From contig DATLTS010000052.1 of NCBI GenBank assembly GCA_035533475.1, positions 1 to 32,177 of the forward strand: DNA of 32,177 nucleotides. The letters are read 5' to 3'. The position numbers and the translations under genes are program-made. This document shows positions 1 through 7,221 of this stretch, in pieces (the first letter of the stretch is position 1; every line of letters begins with the position of its first letter). Under the pieces are notes generated by a model. That model saw only the letters and a list, made by a program, of their open reading frames with translations. It made no database searches and was not told the DNA's origin. The DNA comes from Mycobacteriales bacterium (GTDB taxonomy: Bacteria; Actinomycetota; Actinomycetes; DATLTS01).

Positions 1-279
1 AGCAAGGCCGTGCTGCCCGCCTACGCACGGGTGTGGGTGTCCGAGCTGAGAGACAGGAAGATCCGGGTGAACGTGCTGACCCCCGGCCAGGTCGCCACGC
101 CGATTCTGGACGCGGTGATGGACGCGGAGATGAAAGCGCAGTTCGAGTCCGTGATCCCGCGGCGAGAGATGGGCCGCCCTGAAGAGATCGCGTCGGTCGC
201 GTTGTTCCTCGCCTCGGACGACTCGAGCTACGTCAATGGCATGGAGCTGGTTGTCGACGGCGGCACCACAGTGATCTGA
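1..279 (+). CDS. SDR-family oxidoreductase, C-terminal part (cut by window edge)
   Basis: C-terminal 92 residues of a short-chain dehydrogenase/reductase. The first residues, SKAVL, match the stretch just after the catalytic Tyr of the YxxxK motif (the Tyr lies outside; the K is residue 2). Then come the IRVNVLTPGQVATPI strand and loop typical after the active site, GRPEEIASVALFLASDDSSYVNG, and the usual ending VVDGGTTVI. SDR enzymes are NAD(P)-dependent cytosolic Rossmann-fold oxidoreductases; the substrate cannot be told from this part. The stop TGA is at 277-279. The 217 bp that follow contain no gene I can support. Confidence 0.93.
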   Translation, partial: SKAVLPAYARVWVSELRDRKIRVNVLTPGQVATPILDAVMDAEMKAQFESVIPRREMGRPEEIASVALFLASDDSSYVNGMELVVDGGTTVI

Positions 280-496
280 GCGCGTCGCCGCACCGGCAGG
301 TACCCGAGCTGCGGTGCCCTGATCCGCGGCGGCACCCGGCTCCACCACGAGGCCGGCCAGCCCGAACCCGTCGACCAGGTCGTCAGCGGGCCGATCTGAC
401 ACCTGGGCGCCGGCGAACCTTCGACACCCCGGCCCAGCACGCCAGCAAGACCCCCACGACCAACCGATCCACACACAACAAAAAGGAACACACGTC

Positions 497-1114
497 ATGA
501 CCACCATCAGCATCATCGGCTCGGGCAACATGGCCACCGCCATCGGCACCCGGGCAGCCAAGCACGGCCACACCATCGAGCTCATGAGCCGCGACGTCAC
601 CAAGGCTAAGTCGCTCGCGGACAAGATCGGCGACGGAGTCACTGTCGGCACATTCGGCGCCCCACCGGCGGGTGACATCGTCATCATGGCCGTCCTCTAC
701 CAGGGCGCTGTCGACGTAGTCGCGCACTACGGCGACGCGCTCGCCGGCAAGACCATCGTCGATATCACCAACCCCTTCAACGCCGACGCGAGTGGACTCG
801 TGGCTCCCGCAGGCCACTCGATGTCCGAGCAGATCGCCGCCGCGGCCCCCGAGAGTGCACACGTCGTCAAGGCTTTCAACACGATATTCGGCGGCGTCCT
901 TGCGGGAGACCGGCCCCTGGACGTCTTCTTCGCGGGCGACAGCGCCGAGGCCAAGGCAACGGTCGCGGCGTTCCTGGACAGCTTGGGCCTGCGGCCCCGC
1001 GACGCTGGAGGGCTGCATATGGCCCACGCCCTCGAGTGGGCCGGCCTGCTTCTGGTGGGCCTGGCAGGCAACGGCGCCGGATTCGACATCGCCTTGCGCG
1101 CCGACATCGGCTGA
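497..1114 (+). CDS. F420-dependent NADP reductase-like (NADPH-binding Rossmann) protein
   Basis: A 205-residue protein with an N-terminal dinucleotide-binding motif (ISIIGSGNMATAIG, residues 4-17), the DIVIMAV strand near residue 60, and TIVDITNPFN near 85-94. These are hallmarks of the F420_oxidored / coenzyme F420-dependent NADP oxidoreductase family, and the length is typical. Family members move hydride between NADP(H) and F420 or serve as NADP-binding reductases; which acceptor is used here is not visible. The start is supported by the purine-rich AAAAAGGAA ribosome site about 10 nt upstream. It may be transcribed on its own; the next gene is 455 bp downstream. Function beyond the family is inference. 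Confidence 0.85.
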   Translation: MTTISIIGSGNMATAIGTRAAKHGHTIELMSRDVTKAKSLADKIGDGVTVGTFGAPPAGDIVIMAVLYQGAVDVVAHYGDALAGKTIVDITNPFNADASGLVAPAGHSMSEQIAAAAPESAHVVKAFNTIFGGVLAGDRPLDVFFAGDSAEAKATVAAFLDSLGLRPRDAGGLHMAHALEWAGLLLVGLAGNGAGFDIALRADIG

Positions 1115-1568
1115 CGTCCCCATCCCGGGGCCGTGGTCATGGTCGACGGGGCGCGATCGACCGGGTCGGCGCCGGCTCTGCGGTGAGGCGGCAGAGGTGA
1201 GGAGGGGCGCGGTCTGTTCCTGGCTCGGGGTGTTAGATGACGACTCCCGGGTCCGCAGAACGGATGACGTCCCGCCGATGCGCGCATATCGGCATGAACG
1301 AGAACCCGTCCTGCACCGATCATTCAGTCTTCTGCATGAGCACTCGTCCTCATCGCCTCCCGTCCCCGTCTCCAAGGGCATCACCGGCTGCCTGGGTTAC
1401 ATCGAAGAAGCGTCGTTACCCATAGTCGGAACATCCGCTTCTGCCGCCATGCGCACACCAGTCGGGACGTTCGGCGCGGGCCTGGGCGCGTTCCGCGTCA
1501 GCCGCTGACGGGTAGGTTTCGACAGGGTATGCCGCGAGGGGGCGTGGCCGTCGAGGAGGGACTATCGC
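1115..1568. other. Intergenic stretch without a supported gene
   Basis: About 450 bp. Open frames exist on both strands but have no recognisable motif, no ribosome site and arginine/proline-rich translations typical of antisense reading in high-GC DNA. The last 20 bp hold the ribosome site of the following gene. I see no RNA gene or clear repeat. Confidence 0.5.
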
Positions 1569-2093
1569 ATGAAGAGCGTCAACCTTGGCGAAGCGGACGG
1601 ACTCCCGGTGCTGGACTGGGGCGAGGTAGCCGGAAAGCTGGAGTCCGCGTCGACCCCCGACCCGGCGTCGCCGAACGCCCGCACGACCTGGTTGGTGACG
1701 CTCAACAAGGACGGCACGCCGCACGTGACCGCCGTCGGTGCGATCTGGATCGACGGGGCGTTCTGGTTCCAGACCGGCGATGGCACTCGCAAGTGCCACA
1801 ACGTGGAACGCAACCCGCGGTGCTCCGTGGCGGTGTCCATCCGGGACGCGGACGTCGTCCTCGACGGAACCGCGGTGAGGGTGACCGAGCCGGACGCCGT
1901 GGCTCGCGCGGCCAAGGCCTGGGCGGACCAGGGCTGGCCCGCGGAGCCCGACGAGACCGGCACGGGTATCACCGCGCCTTTCAACGCACCTGCGCAAGGC
2001 CCGCCGCCCTGGCACGTCTACCGAGTCGAACCGCGCTCTGCGCTCGTAGTCAGCGCGGCCGAGCCGGGAGGCCTAACCCGGTTCCGCTTCTGA
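1569..2093 (+). CDS. Pyridoxamine 5'-phosphate oxidase-like (FMN/F420 split-barrel) protein
   Basis: A 174-residue protein. Residues about 35-100 form the split-barrel core: TTWLVTLNKDGTPHVTAVGAIWIDGAFWF, then TRKCHNVERNPRCSVAV, a pattern (read strand, change of direction, then K-x-x-N-ver-NPR) shared by PPOX-type proteins and actinobacterial F420H2-dependent reductases. These bind FMN or F420 and reduce or oxidise small molecules in the cytosol. The start ATG follows GAGGAGGGA by about 8 nt, a strong ribosome site. Together with the F420-NADP reductase-like gene upstream it may belong to F420-linked redox metabolism; that link is inference from proximity. Confidence 0.85.
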   Translation: MKSVNLGEADGLPVLDWGEVAGKLESASTPDPASPNARTTWLVTLNKDGTPHVTAVGAIWIDGAFWFQTGDGTRKCHNVERNPRCSVAVSIRDADVVLDGTAVRVTEPDAVARAAKAWADQGWPAEPDETGTGITAPFNAPAQGPPPWHVYRVEPRSALVVSAAEPGGLTRFRF

Positions 2094-2277
2094 CCGGGTG
2101 GAGGTGGTCATCCCCGTACATCCGCTCTATGCCGCGGACAGTCTCGATGAGCCGTGTTTGCCCCGCGTCGTACCGACGCATTTCGGGTTCAGCGTGAGCC
2201 GATGGCATGTCGTCGCGGGTGATGCGGAGCGGCTCCCCTGCTGGCACGGAAGCTACGCCTGGGTCAAGTACATCCTC

Positions 2278-2315
2278 TTGCGCATATATATGAAGGGCCG
2301 TATGTTAAGGCGGTG
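2278..2315 (+). promoter_or_regulatory. Promoter of the ArsR operon, leaderless
   Basis: TTGCGC at 2278-2283, a 17-bp spacer, and TATGTT at 2301-2306, followed 6 nt later by the GTG start at 2313. The spacing makes the first base of the start codon the probable transcription start. The spacer begins with the self-complementary CATATATATG (2283-2292), a candidate binding site for the repressor encoded by the first gene. Confidence 0.6.
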
Positions 2316-2657
2316 CCAAGCCAGCTTGCAGTCCTCGAGGTGATCGCCGACCCGACCCGACGACGGATCCTCGACGCCGTACGGGGCGGCGAGCGTTCGG
2401 TGGCCGAGCTCGTCGACACCGTCGGCATGCACCAGCCCGGGGTGTCCCGGCATCTGAAGGTGCTGCGCGACGCCGGCCTCGTCGAGGTCCGCCGCGATGC
2501 CCAGCGCCGCCTCTACCGTCTGCGCGCCGAGCCGCTGCGGGAGGTCGACGAGTGGCTCGAGCCCTACCGCGCGGAGCTGGCTGGGCGCCTGGACTCCCTC
2601 GAACGCCACCTCGAGCGCACCGCCCGTGCCATTCCCATAAAGGAGCGATCCACGTGA
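2313..2657 (+). CDS. ArsR-type winged-helix transcriptional repressor
   Basis: A 114-residue protein of the ArsR/SmtB superfamily. ADPTRRRILDAV near residues 11-22 is the classical first helix, ERSVAELVDTVGMHQPGVSRHLKVLRDAGLV (about 26-56) is the helix-turn-helix, and RRDAQRRLYRLRAEPLREVDEWL is the wing and dimer helix. No metal-binding CxC motif is present, so it belongs with the non-metal members often placed before SRPBCC (AHSA1) proteins. The GTG start is chosen because it is 6 nt after the -10 box. It overlaps the next gene by 4 bp (GTGA). It probably represses its own operon; the ligand is unknown. Confidence 0.9.
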   Translation: MPSQLAVLEVIADPTRRRILDAVRGGERSVAELVDTVGMHQPGVSRHLKVLRDAGLVEVRRDAQRRLYRLRAEPLREVDEWLEPYRAELAGRLDSLERHLERTARAIPIKERST

Positions 2658-3193
2658 CCGACGACCTGACCACCCGCTACGACGGGGTGCTCGAGCGCAC
2701 CGCCGACGGCGGCGTCATCCGCTTCGAGCGACACCTAGCCTACGACGTGCGTGACGTGTGGGACGCCATCACCACCCCTGCGCGGTTGGCCGACTGGTGG
2801 CTCCCGTTCGAAGCCGACATCACGGTCGACCTCCGCGAGGGCGGCGAGATCGTCTTCGCGGGGACGCCCGACGGCGAGCCGGTCACCATGACCTGCACGA
2901 TCCTGCGTCTCGAGCCGCCGGTGCTCCTCGAACACACCCATCCCGCGCCCGGGTCGACTTTGCGTTGGGAGCTTGAGGCCGCCGACACCGGTTGCATCCT
3001 GCGGCTGAGCCATGTCGTCCCCGTCGTCCAGGATGCGATCGACGGCTGCTACCTCGTCGGGCTCCAGACGTCCCTGGACCGGCTCGAGCCGAGCCTCGCC
3101 GGTCGGCCGGGGCCCTGGGACTGGAACGCCTTCGCCGTCAACCAGGTCCACTATGCTGGCCTCGGCCTTGCCGCCCCGGTGGATCCGTCGTGA
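2654..3193 (+). CDS. SRPBCC (AHSA1/START-like) domain protein
   Basis: A 179-residue START-like fold protein. It shows the family signature FERHLAYDVRDVWDAITTPARLADWW, followed by EADITVDLREGGEIVF and the C-terminal helix DGCYLVGLQTSLDRLEPSL. AHSA1-like proteins bind hydrophobic ligands in a deep cavity and are often cotranscribed with an ArsR regulator, as here. The GTG start at 2654 overlaps the ArsR stop as GTGA, with AAAGGAG eight bases upstream; a longer reading to 2552 would run through the regulator in another frame and is rejected. The end again overlaps the next gene by 4 bp. The ligand is not predictable. Confidence 0.9.
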   Translation: MTDDLTTRYDGVLERTADGGVIRFERHLAYDVRDVWDAITTPARLADWWLPFEADITVDLREGGEIVFAGTPDGEPVTMTCTILRLEPPVLLEHTHPAPGSTLRWELEAADTGCILRLSHVVPVVQDAIDGCYLVGLQTSLDRLEPSLAGRPGPWDWNAFAVNQVHYAGLGLAAPVDPS

Positions 3194-3846
3194 GCACCCC
3201 CCGCGCGCAGCTCCTGCGGGTTCAGAACTTCATACTCTCGATGGACGGGTACGGCACCGGTGAGGGCCAGAGCATCGAGCGGCCCTTCGGCCACGCCGAC
3301 CCGGCCCAGCTGTTCGCCTGGGCGGGTGCGACGGCGAGCTGGCCCAACCGCACCGATCCCGGTGGCAGCCGCGGCCTCGACGATTATTTCACCCGCGACT
3401 TCTCCAACAACATCGGCGCCGAGCTCATGGGACGCGGAAAGTTCGGTCCACAGAAGGGGCCGTGGCAGGACCTGGACTGGGAGGGCTGGTGGGGTGACAC
3501 CCCGCCGTTCCGCACCCCGGTCTTCGTGCTGACCCACCACGTCAGACCCAGCTTGTCGCTGTCGGATACGACCTTCCACTTCATCGACGCCGAGCCGCAG
3601 GAGGCCCTGCGGCAGGCGAAGGCCGCCGCGGACGGCAAGGACGTGCGCCTCGGCGGCGGCGTCTCGACCGTTCGTGCGTTCCTTGAGGCGGACCTCGTCG
3701 ACACCATGCACGTCGCCGTCGCACCCGTCCAGATCGGCCGCGGTGGCAAGCTCTGGGACTCGCCCGACGAGCTACTCGACCGCTTCCACCTCGAGCGGAT
3801 CCCCAGCCCAAGCGGAGTCACACACCACCTCTTCTGGCGCCGCTGA
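3190..3846 (+). CDS. RibD C-terminal / dihydrofolate reductase-like protein
   Basis: A 218-residue member of the RibD_C/DHFR-like family. Visible are LRVQNFILSMDGYGTG at the N-terminus (first strand and the SMDG loop), ELMGRGKF near residue 78, VFVLTHH, TFHFID, DVRLGGGVSTVRAFLEADLVDTMHVAVAPVQIGRGGKLW (the NADPH-binding GG segment and final strands) and a hydrophobic C-terminus. The family reduces pterin- or pyrimidine-type substrates with NADPH, but stand-alone members like this mostly lack assigned substrates. Start GTG at 3190 overlaps the SRPBCC stop (GTGA), so all three genes of this operon appear translationally coupled. Confidence 0.9.
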   Translation: MSTPRAQLLRVQNFILSMDGYGTGEGQSIERPFGHADPAQLFAWAGATASWPNRTDPGGSRGLDDYFTRDFSNNIGAELMGRGKFGPQKGPWQDLDWEGWWGDTPPFRTPVFVLTHHVRPSLSLSDTTFHFIDAEPQEALRQAKAAADGKDVRLGGGVSTVRAFLEADLVDTMHVAVAPVQIGRGGKLWDSPDELLDRFHLERIPSPSGVTHHLFWRR

Positions 3847-4201
3847 CACACTCAAGACGGCTTGGGCGAGCATAGGTCACGAGGGCTCACGAAGGCACGG
3901 CCAGACTTGCTCCTGCAGGTTCCTCCACGCCGACGCAGCGGATGCGAAACGTCCGCTTCTGCCGCGACGCGGTCGCTCACCGAAGTCCACGTGCGACCGC
4001 TGATCGCATAGGTATGCAGCTCGGGACGTCCATCCAGGTCCAGCCCGGCCGTGGAATCACCAAACAGAGTGCCAGCTCTCGTGCGTCCCCCTGGGACGAC
4101 TGCTCGAGTTGCCGGTAGCGCCGGTCGCCGGCCCTCGACGGAAACCACTCGGGTCGGCGGCTCCTGTCCTTACGTAGAGGCGCATCCGGTCGCTCCGGTG
4201 G
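3847..4201. other. Intergenic stretch, left repeat of the VapBC module
   Basis: About 355 bp with no supported gene on either strand. Near its right end, at 4105-4125, it holds one copy of a 21-bp sequence that recurs after the toxin-antitoxin pair at 4873-4893. Confidence 0.5.
4105..4125 (+). repeat. Direct repeat, left copy, flanking VapBC-like module
   Basis: CGAGTTGCCGGTAGCGCCGG plus one T. The copy at 4873-4893 differs at one base only (CGAG versus CGAC). The two copies lie about 90 bp before the antitoxin and about 30 bp after the toxin, in direct orientation, and the flanking bases diverge at once on the right. Confidence 0.7.
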
Positions 4202-4222
4202 TATGATGAATTGTATGACAAT
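4202..4222 (+). promoter_or_regulatory. -10 box and inverted repeat at antitoxin start
   Basis: TATGAT at 4202-4207 is a near-consensus -10 box, 7 nt before the ATG at 4215, so the transcript should be leaderless. The ATG is the centre of an inverted repeat, ATTGT-ATG-ACAAT (4210-4222), a plausible operator for the ribbon-helix-helix product. No convincing -35 box is seen. Confidence 0.5.
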
Positions 4223-4466
4223 GGCCAAGATCGCGGTTACCCTGCCGGAAGAGCAGGTCGAAGAAGCCAAGCGTGCTGTCGCCGAGGGACGGGCTCGCTC
4301 GGTGTCGGCCTACGTGGCCGAGGCACTCACCTCCCATGGTGAACGCCTCGGCCTGCGGGCCTATGTCGACGCCCTGATCGCCGAGCACGGCAAGCCGTCA
4401 AAGCAGGACTACGCCTGGGCCGACGAACAGCTGACCCGGACCAAGCGACGCCGACGGGCCGAATGA
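4215..4466 (+). CDS. Ribbon-helix-helix antitoxin, VapB-like
   Basis: An 83-residue protein. AKIAVTLPEEQVEEAKRAV followed by GRARSVSAYVAEAL is a ribbon-helix-helix DNA-binding domain (short beta strand, helix, turn, helix with SVSAYV). The charged C-terminal half, ending TKRRRRAE, would wrap the toxin. In-frame ATGs also lie at 4203 and 4206, but they overlap the -10 box, so 4215 (or 4221) is preferred. The stop overlaps the toxin ATG as ATGA, the classic coupled TA arrangement. It likely neutralises the PIN toxin and represses its own promoter with it. Confidence 0.87.
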   Translation: MTMAKIAVTLPEEQVEEAKRAVAEGRARSVSAYVAEALTSHGERLGLRAYVDALIAEHGKPSKQDYAWADEQLTRTKRRRRAE

Positions 4467-4840
4467 GCGGCTTCACCCTCGACACCGGCGCGTTGATCGC
4501 AGCCGAACGCGGTGACAAGCGGATCATCGCCCTACTGGATCGCTCTGCACGCCGTGGAATCGAGATCGCGATCCCGGCTGGCGTCCTGGCGCAAGTCTGG
4601 CGAGCCGATCCACGACAGCACCGGCTGCATCTCCTGCTGGCTGACGACAACGTCGAGGTGCCTCCGCTCGATCGCGATGAAGCGCTCGCCGTCGGCACTC
4701 TTTGCGCGAGCAGCGGCGTAGGTGACGTCACAGACGCTTCGGTTGTCTCCTGCGCTCGGCTACGTCAACATGCCGTCCTCACCTCGGATCCTGACGACCT
4801 GCAACGCATCGATCGCAGCCTGGTGCTCGTTCCCGTGTAG
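4463..4840 (+). CDS. PIN-domain ribonuclease toxin, VapC-like
   Basis: A 125-residue PIN domain. FTLDTGALIAAERGD carries the first catalytic Asp (D7); DVTDASVVSCA carries D88 and D91; LTSDPDDL carries D109. PIN toxins cleave RNA using Mg2+ held by these acidic residues. The second acidic position, usually Glu near residue 40, falls in IPAGVLAQVWR where Gln/Arg are seen; that is a feature of an actinobacterial subgroup or a sign of changed activity. Coupled by a 4-bp overlap to the antitoxin and enclosed by the 21-bp direct repeats at 4105 and 4873. Confidence 0.88.
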   Translation: MSGFTLDTGALIAAERGDKRIIALLDRSARRGIEIAIPAGVLAQVWRADPRQHRLHLLLADDNVEVPPLDRDEALAVGTLCASSGVGDVTDASVVSCARLRQHAVLTSDPDDLQRIDRSLVLVPV

Positions 4841-4872
4841 GGCCTTGAGGGGGAGGAAGGGAGACGTTGCAG

Positions 4873-4893
4873 CGACTTGCCGGTAGCGCCGGT
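4873..4893 (+). repeat. Direct repeat, right copy, flanking VapBC-like module
   Basis: 20 of 21 bases match the copy at 4105-4125. It lies between the PIN toxin and the AbiEi-like gene. It could be the scar of insertion of the TA pair as a unit, or a shared binding site. Confidence 0.65.
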
Positions 4894-5064
4894 GACCATC
4901 CCGTCAAGAGCGGCGCTTTTCGTGGCAGCGCGCGGGGAGGGTCGCGGCTGACAGCGAGAGGCCAAATACTCTCTGTATAAGCTGAACTAGTGGCTTCAGC
5001 GTGTCAGTCACGGTGATACTATTCAGCCGGTAGTTCTATCCTGAGCATAAGTACGGGATCAACA

Positions 5065-5877
5065 ATGTCACTCAGCTTTGGTATCAGCACCAAGGGACGG
5101 GCTGAGCTGACGGCTGCTCTGGCGGGTAGTCGTCGATTCTTGACGCCCGCTTCCGTAGCGGCGGATCTCGGGATCGACAGGGCTGCCGCCGCGAGAAAGC
5201 TTGCCGCCTGGGCCAGTCAAGGTTGGGTGCGACGGGTGCGCCGTGGGCTGTACATCGGGGTACCGGTGGATGCGACGAACCCGGCGGCCTGGTCCGAGGA
5301 CGCGCTGGTCGTGGCGACGGAGGTGTGGTCGCCGTGCTATTTCACTGGCTGGACCGCGGCCAACCATTGGGGGCTGACCGAGCAAACCTTTCGCACCACG
5401 GTGCTCAAGACGACGATGCGCGTCCGGTCCGACCGCGCGCGGTTGCTCGATCACGACTACCTGCTGGCGCACGCTCCGGAAGGCTCGATGAGTTGGGGGG
5501 TCAAGAGCCAGTGGTCGGCGGAGATACGGCTGCCGTTCGCCGACCCGGCTCGAACGGTCATCGACGCTCTCGATACACCGAAGCTGGCCGGCGGCATCCG
5601 GCACGTCAGCGAGATCCTCGATGCCTTTCTCGACGAGCACGACTCGATGCAGCTGGTGGATTACGGGGATCGACTCGGTAATGGGGCGGTCTTCAAGCGC
5701 TTGGGATATTTACTCGACGCGCTGGTTCGGGATCTGCCTGCGGTGACCAGCGCCTGCCAGGAACGGATCACGGCAGGGGTCTCACCGCTGGATCCCGACG
5801 GCCCTTCCGCCGGGCGTCGGGTGATGCGCTGGGGCTTGCGGATTAACGTCACGATCAGCCCGGTGGAGCCGTCGTGA
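5065..5877 (+). CDS. AbiEi-type antitoxin / winged-helix regulator, without AbiEii partner
   Basis: A 270-residue protein. Residues about 24-67 form a winged helix (RFLTPASVAADLGIDRAAAARKL, then VRRVRRGLYIGVP), followed by the AbiEi core: EVWSPCYFTGWTAANHWGLTEQTF, LPFADPARTVIDALD, and the end VMRWGLRINVTISP. AbiEi proteins are antitoxins of type IV TA systems: they repress the operon and counter the AbiEii nucleotidyltransferase, an abortive-infection factor. The toxin normally follows at once, but here no nucleotidyltransferase is present; a truncated ATPase is next. The gene seems intact. The 170 bp upstream are AT-richer than their surroundings and may hold the promoter. Confidence 0.85.
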   Translation: MSLSFGISTKGRAELTAALAGSRRFLTPASVAADLGIDRAAAARKLAAWASQGWVRRVRRGLYIGVPVDATNPAAWSEDALVVATEVWSPCYFTGWTAANHWGLTEQTFRTTVLKTTMRVRSDRARLLDHDYLLAHAPEGSMSWGVKSQWSAEIRLPFADPARTVIDALDTPKLAGGIRHVSEILDAFLDEHDSMQLVDYGDRLGNGAVFKRLGYLLDALVRDLPAVTSACQERITAGVSPLDPDGPSAGRRVMRWGLRINVTISPVEPS

Positions 5878-5955
5878 TTCCCCGCCGCGAGTAAGGACCA
5901 GGCGCGGGACGCAGCGGCAGGCGTCCGGAAACCTGCGCGCTCCGTCTCGCGCAAC

Positions 5956-7185
5956 GTGTCTTCACTGCAGCAGGAGACGGTCACCGCTCAGGAGGCAGAG
6001 GCGACCGCCCTACGAGGTCGTGAAATGGGAGAGGCGCATGTTCGCCAGGCCGAGGAATATCTCATCGCCACGATGCGTGCCGCCGAGGCGGCACAGAGGG
6101 CGGCGGACGCTGCAGCTGCGTTTCGCGAGTTCGCTGCGCATGCCGCCACGGCGCTCGATGGACGCCTCAAGGCCGTCGCTGGAGATCCTCACCTGTTGCT
6201 GCAGAGTTTGTCCGACCTGGCGGCATTCACGGCGAGTCAGGTCGACGAAAACAGGCAACGAATCGCGTCCCTCACCGGCCGGCTCGAGGGCGTCACCGCA
6301 TCGGCCCGTCAGCTTGAAACAGCCGGAGCCACTTGTCCGGTGTGCCGGCGCACTATGTCCGAGGAGGTGGCCGCTCGCGCCGAGCACGCGCATGCCCAAG
6401 AAACCTCGGCGTTGGACGTCGAGTGTGCTGGCGTCGAAGCCTCGTTGGCGGAGATACATCAATTCCTGGCTGCTGTCAGAGGCCTGCGGGCGTCCGCCCC
6501 GCCCTTGCCGCCGCCGACTCCGGAACGCGCGCTCAGCAAGAGCGACCTCGACGCGGCTCGCGGCGCGCATGAGGCAGCTCGCAACGAGCTAATGGTGTCC
6601 GTTGAAGAACTTGGTGTCGCAAGAGCGACGCGGACACAGCTCACCGGACTTCTTGCCGATGCCAAAGAGCAGGAAGTCGATGCGGCTGCCTCACTCAAGG
6701 CGCATCGGCGCGAAGCCGCAGCCGCCATCGCCGTCGACTCCATGCGCGCGACCGCGAACGCCATCTTGCAGGAGCGAATCGACCCTCTGGTTGCAGAGGT
6801 TCGCAGTCGCTGGAAGAAGGTCCACGCCGATCGTGGGTCTTTGACGCTGCTTCCAGATGGGCGAATGGTTCTTGTCCGCGGCGAGCACACGATCGAATTC
6901 GCACAATTCTCAAGCGGTGAGAAGGTCATCGCGCTTCTCGAAGCCCGCATGATCGTCCTCGCGGCCTCTACCCGTGCATCGTTTCTCTGGCTCGACGAGC
7001 CAATGGAGCACCTCGATCCGATCAGCAGGCGTGCAGTGGCTTCGTTACTGGCGACAGGGACAGCTAGCCAAGGCATTCGAAAGATTGTGGTCACCACATA
7101 CGAGGAGGAACTCGCGAGAACCTTCGCGGCGTCCGAGGACGCACAGCTCACCTGGGTCGACGCAGCGGCGGCTGCCAGCGAATAG
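5956..7185 (+). CDS. C-terminal part of an SbcC/Rad50-like zinc-hook ATPase; N-terminal Walker A lobe missing
   Basis: A 409-residue reading frame with the C-terminal part of an SMC/Rad50/SbcC ATPase. There is an Ala-rich coiled coil (about 1-125), a zinc-hook CPVC motif at C127-C130, a returning coiled coil (about 135-280), then the ABC signature FSSGEK (318-323), Walker B FLWLDEP (343-349), and D-loop EHLD (351-354). The expected N-terminal lobe with GxxGxGKS and Q-loop is absent, and the complete AbiEi gene occupies that place, so an ATPase from this frame alone should not work. The frame continues open upstream to the AbiEi stop at 5875. The GTG start is nominal. Probably a truncated relic of a defence or repair ATPase. 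Confidence 0.7.
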   Translation: MSSLQQETVTAQEAEATALRGREMGEAHVRQAEEYLIATMRAAEAAQRAADAAAAFREFAAHAATALDGRLKAVAGDPHLLLQSLSDLAAFTASQVDENRQRIASLTGRLEGVTASARQLETAGATCPVCRRTMSEEVAARAEHAHAQETSALDVECAGVEASLAEIHQFLAAVRGLRASAPPLPPPTPERALSKSDLDAARGAHEAARNELMVSVEELGVARATRTQLTGLLADAKEQEVDAAASLKAHRREAAAAIAVDSMRATANAILQERIDPLVAEVRSRWKKVHADRGSLTLLPDGRMVLVRGEHTIEFAQFSSGEKVIALLEARMIVLAASTRASFLWLDEPMEHLDPISRRAVASLLATGTASQGIRKIVVTTYEEELARTFAASEDAQLTWVDAAAAASE

Positions 7186-7221
7186 TCGGTCGTGGCAACC
7201 CGTGACGTCGAGGACTGGTGA

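Noticed and set aside
383-1384. A 333-codon minus-strand frame over the F420-NADP reductase-like gene
   Set aside because: The plus-strand gene has a Rossmann motif and ribosome site; the reverse frame has neither.
1427-1455. Shared CATCCGCTTCTGCCGC-like stretch at about 1430 and 3950
   Set aside because: Only about 15 bases agree, with no structure or context; too short to call a repeat.
5866-5965. Programmed stop-codon readthrough joining AbiEi to the ATPase half
   Set aside because: The frames agree, but the intervening residues show no similarity to either family and no readthrough signal; chance (one in three) is enough. Kept only as part of the finding.
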